From: JBOHHR01 sp050740975
GTDB taxonomy: Bacteria > Pseudomonadota > Gammaproteobacteria > JBOHHR01
Assembly (NCBI GenBank): GCA_050740975.1
Contig: JBOIEE010000347.1
Location: 1-18,553 of the forward strand
Length of the DNA: 18,553 nt
Reading direction: 5' to 3'
The notes beneath the pieces were generated by a model. The model saw only the letters and a list, made by a program, of their open reading frames with translations, made no database searches and had not been told where the DNA came from. Position 1 is the first letter of the stretch. Each line of letters begins with the position of its first letter. Below are positions 1 through 6,400 of the stretch, one piece after another. Both the position numbers and the translations under genes were made by a program.

Positions 1-1874
1 AAAAAACGCTGGCCGCCGCGGGATGTCTGCTGGAATACGCGCGCGAAACGCAGCGCGCCGCCCTGCCCCACATTCAGCTGCCAAAGCGCATCTTGCCTGA
101 TGATCACATCACGCTTGATGCCACCACGCTGAAGAATCTGGAGATCCTCCACAGCTTTTCGGGAGAGCGGGGCCACACCCTAAGCCACATACTGGACAGC
201 ACCGTGACCGCCATGGGTAGCCGCCTGTTAAAACGCTGGCTTCAGCTCCCCCTGCGCGATCGACAAGAGCTTAGGCTGCGCCACCATGCGGTGCAAACCC
301 TGCTTGACAGCAGACAAATCGACCCGATTCGGGGATGTCTGCGTAACATCGGGGATGAGGAGCGGATCCTGGCACGGGTAGCGCTGGGTACCGCCCGCCC
401 GCGCGATCTCACGCGCCTGCGTGAGGCATTGGCGAGCTTGCCGGAGCTGCAAGCGCTGCTCGCCCCCCTGGACAGTCCCCTGATAAAACGCCTAAGCGAG
501 GCCATCGCCTCCTTCCCTGAGCTGCACGGCCTATTAGCACGCGCTTTGGTAGCCGAACCGCCGGCTCTGGTCCGAGATGGCGGTGTGATTGCGCTCGGTT
601 ACGACCCGAGCCTGGACGAGTTGCGGCAGATCGGCCGTGACGCGGGACACTATCTTGCCGAGATGGAAACTCGGGAGCGGGCCCGCACCCAGATCCCCAC
701 GCTCAAGGTCGGTTTCAATCGGGTGCATGGCTACTATATCGAAGTCAGCCGTCAGTACAGCGAGCACGTGCCCGCCGATTATCATCGGCGGCAAACCTTG
801 AAGCACGCGGAGCGCTTCCTCACCCCCGAGCTAAAGGGATTCGAAGATCGCGTGTTGAGTGCCGAAGAGCGGGCGCTCGCGCGCGAAAAATACCTCTACA
901 CCGAACTGCTGGAGAAATTCACCGCCCCGCTCTCGGCGCTGCAGCATTCCAGCGCCGCCGCCGCGGAGCTTGATGTCCTGACGGCGTTTGCTGAACGCGC
1001 GCATACCCTGGACCTTAACCCACCGCAGCTCTCCGATCTGCCGGAGATCACGATTGAGGCAGGACGCCATCCCGTGGTCGAACAGCTGCAGCAGGCGCCA
1101 TTCGTTCCCAACGACCTTTGTCTCGACGAAAAACGGCGCATGCTGATCATCACCGGCCCCAACATGGGCGGGAAATCGACCTATATGCGGCAGGTCGCCC
1201 TGATCGTGATCCTCGCCCACTGTGGCAGCTTCGTACCCGCAGACCAAGCCATCATCGGTCCCATCGATCGCATCTTCACCCGCATCGGAGCCGCAGACGA
1301 CCTCGCCGGTGGCCGCTCCACCTTCATGGTGGAAATGGCTGAGACGGCCAACATCTTGAATAACGCCACCGGATTGAGCTTGGTGCTCATGGACGAGGTG
1401 GGTCGAGGCACCAGCACGTTTGACGGAATGGCGCTCGCCTGGGCGGCCGCGGAGTTTTTGTTACGCCAAACCCGCTCGCTTACGCTTTTCGCCACCCACT
1501 ATTTCGAGATGACCCTTTTGGCCAAGGAACATCAAGAGGTGGCTAATGTTCGCCTCGATGCCGTCGAGCACGGCGCTAAGATCGTATTTACCCACAGCGT
1601 AAAAGAGGGACCGGCGAACCAAAGCTACGGGCTGCACGTGGCGGCCTTGGCCGGTGTGCCCCCAGAAGTGGTGCGCGAGGCCAAGAAACGCCTGCTGTCG
1701 TTAGAGTGTGATCGGTGGCAGGCTGAGGAAGCCATCCACAGCGGCCAGCTCGGCCTGTTCGAAGCCCCGGTACCGGATCCATTAAAGGAGGCGGTTGCGG
1801 CTCTGGACCCGGATGCGCTTTCACCGCGTCAGGCGCTTGAGACGCTCTATCGCCTGAAGGTTTTGGCGAAATAG
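1..1874 (+). CDS. mutS: DNA mismatch repair ATPase MutS (5' end outside window)
   Basis: MutS binds mispaired bases and recruits MutL in methyl-directed mismatch repair. The open frame runs from the window edge (codons begin at base 3), so the TTG at 93 is internal. About 623 residues are present of the roughly 850 usual, so the mismatch-binding domain and most of the connector are missing. Visible parts are the lever/core helices, the clamp region, the ATPase with Walker A GPNMGGKST (near 1155-1180), Walker B LVLMDEVGRGTSTFDG (near 1380-1425) and the ATHYFEMT motif. The end DPDALSPRQALETLYRLK is the C-terminal tetramerisation segment, so the 3' end is intact. No inactivating change is visible. 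A recombinase remnant begins only about 22 bases after the stop, so the 3' flank of mutS is a junction with accessory DNA. Confidence 0.98.
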   Translation, partial: KTLAAAGCLLEYARETQRAALPHIQLPKRILPDDHITLDATTLKNLEILHSFSGERGHTLSHILDSTVTAMGSRLLKRWLQLPLRDRQELRLRHHAVQTLLDSRQIDPIRGCLRNIGDEERILARVALGTARPRDLTRLREALASLPELQALLAPLDSPLIKRLSEAIASFPELHGLLARALVAEPPALVRDGGVIALGYDPSLDELRQIGRDAGHYLAEMETRERARTQIPTLKVGFNRVHGYYIEVSRQYSEHVPADYHRRQTLKHAERFLTPELKGFEDRVLSAEERALAREKYLYTELLEKFTAPLSALQHSSAAAAELDVLTAFAERAHTLDLNPPQLSDLPEITIEAGRHPVVEQLQQAPFVPNDLCLDEKRRMLIITGPNMGGKSTYMRQVALIVILAHCGSFVPADQAIIGPIDRIFTRIGAADDLAGGRSTFMVEMAETANILNNATGLSLVLMDEVGRGTSTFDGMALAWAAAEFLLRQTRSLTLFATHYFEMTLLAKEHQEVANVRLDAVEHGAKIVFTHSVKEGPANQSYGLHVAALAGVPPEVVREAKKRLLSLECDRWQAEEAIHSGQLGLFEAPVPDPLKEAVAALDPDALSPRQALETLYRLKVLAK

Positions 1875-1896
1875 TGCTCGATCCGTAGGAAGGAAA

Positions 1897-2024
1897 TTAA
1901 ACGCTTTGGTACGCACGCCGGGTGCGTTTGTTGTCGATGTTCGCAAACCACTCGACCTCGAGGGTACGGCGGCGAGGCGGTGGAACTCGGCGACCGTGAG
2001 CGCGCGTGCACCACGCACCGCTGG
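1897..2024 (-). pseudogene. Remnant of a tyrosine recombinase (integrase) N-terminal region
   Basis: Read on the - strand from about 2024, one frame gives ALTVAEFHRLAAVP (2003-1962). After a one-base frame change the reading continues as LEVEWFANIDNKRTRRAYQ, then a stop at 1899-1897. The string EWFANIDN-x-RTRRAY is what I recognise as the start of the core-binding (SAM-like) domain of a group of phage-type tyrosine recombinases, where it follows an LT-x-AEF-x-LA-x-VP stretch. The catalytic domain (R...HxxR...Y) is absent, because mutS begins immediately beyond. This is therefore a truncated, frameshifted scar and not a functional enzyme. The family assignment rests on recalled motif similarity; the frame change is read directly from the sequence. 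It is divergent from the toxin gene to its right. Confidence 0.6.
1911..1934 (+). terminator. Possible weak terminator after mutS
   Basis: A perfect 6-bp stem, ACGCAC (1911-1916) with GTGCGT (1922-1927) around a 5-base loop, is followed by TTGTTGT. It lies 36 bases after the mutS stop. The T-tract is interrupted, and the bases also belong to the recombinase remnant on the other strand, so the hairpin may be incidental. Confidence 0.3.
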
Positions 2025-2090
2025 AATTTGACGTTCGGCGTGCTCCGTGGGGTTCTTTAGCCGGTTTTTGGCCTCCCCTCCCATCCCTCT

Positions 2091-2118
2091 ATTCTATCGT
2101 GATAAAAGAGGTTATCAA
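2091..2118 (-). promoter_or_regulatory. Promoter-like site facing the recombinase remnant, with a palindrome
   Basis: On the - strand TTGATA (2118-2113) and TAGAAT (2096-2091) are 16 bases apart, a fair match to a sigma-70 promoter reading toward the integrase remnant. Superimposed on it is a perfect inverted repeat, TGATAA (2100-2105) and TTATCA (2112-2117), that could be an operator. It lies in the divergent gap between the remnant and the RelE-type toxin. No experimental support; the site may be as defunct as the gene it faces. Confidence 0.3.
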
Positions 2119-2170
2119 GAGTGGTTATGCACAGGGGGGAGGGGTCGGCGCGAGGAGAAGAAGTAGACAA

Positions 2171-2241
2171 GGGGGGTACCAAGGTGCGCCTGGGCGCGCT
2201 GGGGGGGCCCCGTGCCCAGCCCGCAACACCTGATACCCCCC
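2171..2241. repeat. GC-rich long imperfect inverted repeat (cruciform)
   Basis: The left arm 2171-2186 (GGGGGGTACCAAGGTG) pairs with the right arm 2227-2241 (CACCTGATACCCCCC), with one mismatch and one bulged base. Nested inside are CTGGGC (2190-2195) and GCCCAG (2214-2219) around a G/C-rich loop. The whole could fold into one hairpin of about 70 bases. It lies between the recombinase remnant and the toxin gene, inside the stretch an annotator might wrongly include as the toxin's N-terminus. It could be a recombination site, a terminator-like block or a mobile-element end. There is no T-run. Confidence 0.55.
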
Positions 2242-2267
2242 GGGGAGCCATAGCGGCCGAGCCCCTG

Positions 2268-2633
2268 GTGAACTTAAGAAGCCCCTTGACAGAATTTTAC
2301 TGGCCGATAGTCGCAAGAGACGCGGCAAGGCAACTTGAAAAGGTGCCTCGTGACTACCAAACGGTGCTCCGCAACAAGTTAGGCGAGATGGCAGAGGATC
2401 CGTTTCGAGGTGATGTCGTGCCGCTCAAGGGCACGAAATGGCAAGGTCGGTATCGAAAGCGCGTCGGGAGATACCGGATCATCTTTATCCCTCACCAAAA
2501 TGAGGGGGCAATAGATGTGGTGGCTATTTTGGTGCGAGATGAAAAGGGCGTACCGGTAAAGTTAAGCGAACGCAATCTGGTGCGGATGGTATACTGTTTT
2601 CGCCGGAAGTTCTCTGAAGAAATAAAGATATGA
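2268..2633 (+). CDS. RelE/ParE-family toxin-like protein, no antitoxin visible
   Basis: Members of this family are small ribosome-dependent mRNA endonucleases or gyrase poisons, normally paired with an antitoxin. Residues about 10-95 carry the family pattern: a helix RDAARQLEKVPRDYQ, then EMAEDPFRGDVVPLKG, W-x-GRYRKRVGRYRIIF and a final strand VVAILVRDEK. The frame is open back to a GTG at 2121, but 2121-2267 covers a GC-rich cruciform and has no protein character, so I place the start at GTG 2268 (TTG 2286 is the alternative). Neither has a good Shine-Dalgarno. Typical members end soon after the last strand with an EKTYR-like tail. Here about 28 extra residues follow, suggesting a 3' end altered by read-through. 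The stop overlaps the cupin start as ATGA. No antitoxin ORF is visible on either side, so activity is doubtful. Confidence 0.75.
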   Translation: MNLRSPLTEFYWPIVARDAARQLEKVPRDYQTVLRNKLGEMAEDPFRGDVVPLKGTKWQGRYRKRVGRYRIIFIPHQNEGAIDVVAILVRDEKGVPVKLSERNLVRMVYCFRRKFSEEIKI

Positions 2634-3151
2634 GAAAATATCAACTGAGCCTCATCGTTCTCGCTTCTCTGACTCTCGCCTCACTGTGCCTTGCCCAATC
2701 CAGTCAAGAAAGGAAGGACTGTTGCGCGTCTGCCGGCTCCCACACGGCACATGTAGTCGTCACCCCCGATCAGGTCAAGTGGGAACCTGCCCCGCCGTCG
2801 CTCCCCTCCGGCGCCCAGCTCGCGGTCTTAGAGGGTGAGCTGTCGAAAGCCGGTGCGCCCTTCACCATCCGTGGGAAGTTCCCGGACGGCTACAGAGTCC
2901 CACCACACTGGCACCCGACGGACGAAAGGATCGTCGTCCTTCGAGGCGCACTCGGGATGGGGGTGGGGGAGAAGTTCGACTGGGCGACGGGCCACGAGCT
3001 ACCGGTCGGGTCGTACGCGCTGATGCCTAAAGGAGTGAGACACTTCGTTTGGGCGAAGGGCGAGACCGTGATTCAGGTATCGGGTATGGGTCCGTTTGAG
3101 ATTAACTACGTGAATCCTGCCGACGACCCGCGTAAGGTGTCGAAGGAGTAG
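2630..3151 (+). CDS. Exported cupin-domain protein
   Basis: A 173-residue protein with a signal peptide: basic MRK, a hydrophobic core to about residue 19, and likely signal peptidase I cleavage after LCLA (residue 22). The lipobox rule is not met, because L precedes Cys20. The cupin fold is clear. Motif 1 G-x5-H-x-H-x3-E-x6-G is matched exactly at residues 87-106 (metal ligands H93, H95, E99). Motif 2 G-x5-P-x-G-x2-H follows at 127-138 (H138). It is therefore a single-domain, probably metal-binding periplasmic cupin. Its substrate cannot be told from sequence. A CC pair just after the signal peptide (C31, C32) might bind metal or form a disulfide. The ATG overlaps the toxin stop by ATGA with only a weak ribosome site, suggesting co-transcription from upstream. 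Confidence 0.85.
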   Translation: MRKYQLSLIVLASLTLASLCLAQSSQERKDCCASAGSHTAHVVVTPDQVKWEPAPPSLPSGAQLAVLEGELSKAGAPFTIRGKFPDGYRVPPHWHPTDERIVVLRGALGMGVGEKFDWATGHELPVGSYALMPKGVRHFVWAKGETVIQVSGMGPFEINYVNPADDPRKVSKE

Positions 3152-3238
3152 AAGGCAAGGAGGACTGATTATATCTGATGAGTTCTTGTTATCCGCACTC
3201 CCACCAACCCCGTCCTTGTCATAGGCAAAGCTCTATCC

Positions 3239-3255
3239 TTGAGAATTGTTCTCAA
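3239..3255. promoter_or_regulatory. Palindromic operator candidate, Fur-box-like
   Basis: TTGAGAA (3239-3245) and TTCTCAA (3249-3255) form a perfect 7-bp inverted repeat around TTG. The core TGAGAATTGTTCTCA fits the 7-1-7 layout of proteobacterial Fur sites. It sits in the 267-base gap between the cupin and slp-like genes, about 165 bases before slp. No clear -35/-10 pair is seen next to it. It could serve slp or an unseen transcript. The rest of the gap (3152-3418) shows no gene I can support. Confidence 0.45.
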
Positions 3256-3418
3256 TAACCAACCGCGTAGGAAGCCCCAGGAACGACGATCTCGCCCGAT
3301 CCCTGAGTTACCCTTACCTGTTCGCTTACGGCATAACGAGCGTCATGGCTCGACGGGGCTAGGTGATTAGCGCAAGACAGGTGGCTTTCAACCTCAACCA
3401 AGAGAAGCACGCGCGATC

Positions 3419-3925
3419 ATGGTGTTTAATCGGGTTTATTCGAAAGCGGGCGTGCTGGCGCTGGTTATTGCCAGCAGCGCTTTTTCGGGTTGTATGGGGC
3501 CACCACCTGCGCTGGAAGGGGGTCCCTTTGCCGACATCACGCCGAAGTTCGTGCACCAGGGTATCGTGGGCAAGCGCGTGCGTTGGGGTGGCCGAATCAC
3601 CGCCTCCCGTATCCGTGAGCACGAAAGTTGTTTTGAGGTGGTCGCGGCGGAGCTGGATCGGACGGCGCGGCCATGGCGGGAAAACGCAACGCGAGGAACG
3701 TTTTTCGTGTGTCTGTCCGGATTCTATGACCCGGCTATCTATCAGGCAGGACGTTGGGTCACTGTAATCGGTACGGTGCGAGCCCTCGAGTCCCTCAAAC
3801 CAGGCGGTGGTTCCGTGCTCCGTTCCAAGGTGGAGGGGGAGACCATTCACTTGTGGCCCGAAACGCGCCCTTACCGAGAATGGGATCACGGATGGTGGGA
3901 CCCGTTTTGGGACGATGACTGCTAA
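3419..3925 (+). CDS. Slp-family outer-membrane lipoprotein
   Basis: A 168-residue lipoprotein. The signal sequence has a hydrophobic stretch at residues 10-22 and a lipobox ending at Cys25 (AFSGC). Residues 26-150 follow the Slp/YeaY pattern: an early F-V-x-QGIVGKRVRWGGRI strand, a middle E-x-C-FEVVAAELD, FFVCLSGFYDPAIYQAGRWVTVIGTV, and a closing HLWPE motif. Slp proteins are outer-membrane lipoproteins linked to starvation and acid or metabolite stress in E. coli; their molecular role is not settled. The C-terminus is unusually rich in W and D (about residues 154-168, ending DDDC). The ATG at 3419 gives a proper signal peptide. Its regulation may involve the palindrome at 3239-3255. Confidence 0.85.
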   Translation: MVFNRVYSKAGVLALVIASSAFSGCMGPPPALEGGPFADITPKFVHQGIVGKRVRWGGRITASRIREHESCFEVVAAELDRTARPWRENATRGTFFVCLSGFYDPAIYQAGRWVTVIGTVRALESLKPGGGSVLRSKVEGETIHLWPETRPYREWDHGWWDPFWDDDC

Positions 3926-3996
3926 AGCCTTAAAAACGCCCGACCACGAGACCTTGACCGAATCTTAAGGGCGAAACCCGGGCAGACCCGTAGGTC

Positions 3997-4024
3997 TTGA
4001 TCGAGAAACGATTTGCGGTATCTT
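3997..4024 (+). promoter_or_regulatory. Candidate leuB promoter
   Basis: TTGATC (3997-4002) and TATCTT (4019-4024) are 16 bases apart, and transcription would begin about 20 bases before the leuB ATG. A local promoter makes sense because leuB is here detached from leuC and leuD. Both hexamers match the sigma-70 consensus only 4 of 6. Confidence 0.35.
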
Positions 4025-4051
4025 CCTGCGTTTAGCGGAATAACGGTGGTC

Positions 4052-5122
4052 ATGTCGAGTACGATCCTCTTGCTCCCCGGCGATGGTATTGGTCCGGAAA
4101 TCATCGCGGAAGCGGAAAAAGTCCTTAAGGCGCTGCGCGCAAGCTTAGATCTGGACTTAGCGCACGGTCTGATCGGTGGCGCTGCTATCGATGAAACGGG
4201 GGAGCCTTTGCCGGAGCTCACCTTATCCTTGGCCAGACAAGCGGATGCTATTTTATTAGGCGCGGTTGGAGGACCGAAATGGGATGTTCTGCCATCGGGG
4301 GAGCGCCCCGAGCGCGGGTTGCTCAAGATCCGTTCCAGTCTTGGACTTTTTGCCAATCTGCGGCCAGTGACGGTGTACCCGCAGCTTGCAGATTCTTCTA
4401 CGCTTAAACCAGCGGTGATCGCCGGATTGGATATCGTGATCGTTCGGGAACTGACGGGCGGGATCTATTTCGGAGAACCGCGGGGGGTTTCACGCAGGGG
4501 TGGGGACCGAGTTGGTATTAACACCTTAGTTTATTCGGAGTCGGAGGTGCAACGCATTGCGCGGGTAGCTTTCGAGCTGGCCATGCAGCGCGACCGCCGC
4601 GTTTGTTCGGTGGATAAGGCCAATGTGTTGGAGGCAACCGCATTATGGCGAGAGGTGGTGAGCGAAATTGCAACCGGGTATCCCGAGGTTGCCTTAAGCC
4701 ATATGTATGTGGACAACGCGGCGATGCAACTGGTGCGTGCGCCTAAGCAATTCGATGTATTGTTAACGACCAATATGTTCGGCGATATCCTATCGGATCT
4801 GGCCTCCATGTTAACCGGCTCTATCGGCCTGCTTCCCTCGGCCTCGCTGAACGGCAGCGGCAAAGGGCTCTATGAGCCGATACACGGGTCGGCTCCGGAC
4901 ATCGCGGGCAAGGGCGTTGCAAATCCCTTGGCAACGATTCTGTCGGTGGCCATGATGCTGCGTTATTCACTCGGCAAGCCGGACTTAGCTCGGCGGGTCG
5001 AAAAAGCGGTGCGAGAGGTGTTGCGTCTTGGATTGCGCACCCCCGATATCGCAACGCCGGGAACGCGATGCATCAGTACAGCAGAAATGGGGAATGCCTT
5101 GGTCTCTGCGCTGGCGAATTAG
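4052..5122 (+). CDS. leuB: 3-isopropylmalate dehydrogenase
   Basis: LeuB oxidises and decarboxylates (2R,3S)-3-isopropylmalate to 2-ketoisocaproate with NAD+, the third step of leucine synthesis, in the cytoplasm. The protein starts STILLLPGDGIGPEI. It carries the expected landmarks: GAVGGPKW, the substrate arginine region with LRPVTVYP, the VRELTGGIYFGEPRG loop, the VDKANVLE lysine, the metal-binding aspartates in YVDNAAMQL and NMFGDILSDLASM, and the NAD-binding GSAPDIAGKGVANP. From ATG 4052 it is 356 residues, normal for the family. The frame is open to TTG 4013, but the extra residues are not family-like and would cover the promoter candidate. leuC and leuD are not next to it. Its TAG stop lies within the left TTAG flanking the 153-bp repeat element. 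Confidence 0.97.
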   Translation: MSSTILLLPGDGIGPEIIAEAEKVLKALRASLDLDLAHGLIGGAAIDETGEPLPELTLSLARQADAILLGAVGGPKWDVLPSGERPERGLLKIRSSLGLFANLRPVTVYPQLADSSTLKPAVIAGLDIVIVRELTGGIYFGEPRGVSRRGGDRVGINTLVYSESEVQRIARVAFELAMQRDRRVCSVDKANVLEATALWREVVSEIATGYPEVALSHMYVDNAAMQLVRAPKQFDVLLTTNMFGDILSDLASMLTGSIGLLPSASLNGSGKGLYEPIHGSAPDIAGKGVANPLATILSVAMMLRYSLGKPDLARRVEKAVREVLRLGLRTPDIATPGTRCISTAEMGNALVSALAN

Positions 5123-5279
5123 GGGCACTTCGATAAATCGCTTCCGTGCAATTTATCGAATCGCAAAGCAAAAAGCGTGGTTTTTGCTTTGCTCCATTGG
5201 TCAATCACTTAAGGTGATTGACCAATGTCCTCACGTCCCTGTGAGGGCGGGCACTCCGAGTTAATCGAAGCGCCCTTAG
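5119..5279. mobile_element. MITE-like element with TIRs, TTAG flanks and four perfect hairpins
   Basis: The element proper is 5123-5275 (153 bp). The left end reads GGGCACTTCGATAAAT and the right end, on the opposite strand, GGGCGCTTCGATTAAC; 11 of the first 12 bases agree. Both sides carry TTAG (5119-5122 and 5276-5279), as expected for a 4-bp target duplication. TTAG fits the YTAR target known for the IS5 group, which suggests but does not prove the mobilising family. Perfect hairpins inside: TTCGATAAAT/ATTTATCGAA (5129-5138/5151-5160), a 12-bp stem 5163-5174/5181-5192, a 13-bp stem 5196-5208/5214-5226, and CCTCAC/GTGAGG (5229-5234/5241-5246). An internal near-copy of the left end lies at 5249-5260. 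No coding capacity is seen. It overlaps the leuB stop and may act as a bidirectional terminator between leuB and asd. Confidence 0.7.
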
Positions 5280-5309
5280 ATCGGCGATCACGAAAGGTAG
5301 CAATTAAAG

Positions 5310-6332
5310 ATGAGTCGAAGGGTTAGTGTCGCAGTAGTGGGTGCGACCGGGGCGGTAGGGGAAGTCATGCTGGAGATCCTGGCGCAGCGGGATTTTCCCG
5401 TTGGTGAGATCTATGCGCTGGCGAGCAGTCGCAGCGCGGGCCAGCACCTCCGCTTCAAGGGAAAGACGATCACGGTGGCAGATCTTTCGACTTTCGATTT
5501 TAAGGGTGTGGACATCAGCTTGTTCTCTGCCGGGGCGGCTGTCTCAGATGTTCACGCACCACGGGCGGTCGCTGCTGGATGCGTGGTTGTGGATAACACC
5601 TCCCGCTTTCGCTATGAAGCCGATATCCCCCTCGTGGTGCCTGAGGTGAATGCGCTGAGGATCGCGCAGTTTACCAATCGCCGGATCATCGCGAACCCGA
5701 ATTGCTCTACCATCCAATTGGTGGTGGCACTCAACCCGATCCGCCAGGCCGCTGGCCTAGAACGGATAAACGTTTGCACTTATCAAGCCGTCTCCGGTAC
5801 CGGCAAAGCGGCAATCGACGAGCTCGTGACGCAGACGAGTTGCTTACTGAACGGCAAACCGGCCCAAAATCGGGTATACCCGAAACAGATCGCCTTTAAT
5901 GTATTGCCTCATATTGATGAGTTTCAGGAAAACGGCTATACCAAGGAAGAGATGAAGATGGTGTGGGAAACCCGCAAGATCATGGAGGACCCGGAAATCC
6001 GAGTAAATCCCACGGCGGTGCGGGTACCGGTCTTTTATGGGCATTCGGAGGCGGTGCACCTGGAAACGCGAGACAAGATCAGCGTCGGCGAAGTGAGAGA
6101 GATCCTGGCCAGGGCGCCTGGTGTGGTGTTAATGGACGAGCGCAAGGATGGTGGCTATCCAACCGCGGTCACCGAAGCGGCGAACCGAGATGGGGTATAT
6201 GTCGGTCGCATACGGGAAGACATATCGCATCCGCGCGGGATCAACCTGTGGGTGGTATCCGACAATGTGCGCAAGGGAGCCGCTTTGAACAGCATACAAA
6301 TCGCCGAAATCTTGGTAAAGGATTGCTTGTGA
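5310..6332 (+). CDS. asd: Aspartate-semialdehyde dehydrogenase
   Basis: Asd reduces beta-aspartyl phosphate to aspartate semialdehyde with NADPH, feeding lysine, diaminopimelate, threonine and methionine synthesis. The 340-residue protein has the N-terminal nucleotide-binding loop VGATGAVGEVM (residues 10-20), the active-site cysteine C132 in ANPNCSTIQ, the YQAVSGTGK turn (158-166), and the probable catalytic H245 in FYGHSEAVHLE. Length and motifs suggest the shorter Asd type rather than the ~370-residue enterobacterial type. ATG 5310 is right: the Rossmann strand begins within a few residues. The ribosome site is weak (AAAGG about 12 bases upstream). It is separated from leuB by the repeat element and followed by fimV after 68 bases. 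Confidence 0.97.
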   Translation: MSRRVSVAVVGATGAVGEVMLEILAQRDFPVGEIYALASSRSAGQHLRFKGKTITVADLSTFDFKGVDISLFSAGAAVSDVHAPRAVAAGCVVVDNTSRFRYEADIPLVVPEVNALRIAQFTNRRIIANPNCSTIQLVVALNPIRQAAGLERINVCTYQAVSGTGKAAIDELVTQTSCLLNGKPAQNRVYPKQIAFNVLPHIDEFQENGYTKEEMKMVWETRKIMEDPEIRVNPTAVRVPVFYGHSEAVHLETRDKISVGEVREILARAPGVVLMDERKDGGYPTAVTEAANRDGVYVGRIREDISHPRGINLWVVSDNVRKGAALNSIQIAEILVKDCL

Positions 6333-6400
6333 GCTATAGTTGATTCTGATTATCACGCAATGAATCAGCGCTAACTTGTTGAATCGTTGAGGAGGGGCAA

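Noticed and set aside
2121..2267. N-terminal extension of the RelE-type toxin
   Set aside because: The bases form a GC-rich cruciform and the translation is low-complexity, unlike any toxin N-terminus.
3178..3258. 26-codon ORF after the cupin gene (ATG 3178) with upstream AAGGAGG
   Set aside because: The ribosome site is about 14 bases away, the peptide has no recognisable character, and its end is part of the palindrome at 3239-3255.
4013..4051. Upstream TTG start for leuB
   Set aside because: The added residues are not LeuB-like and would cover the likely promoter.
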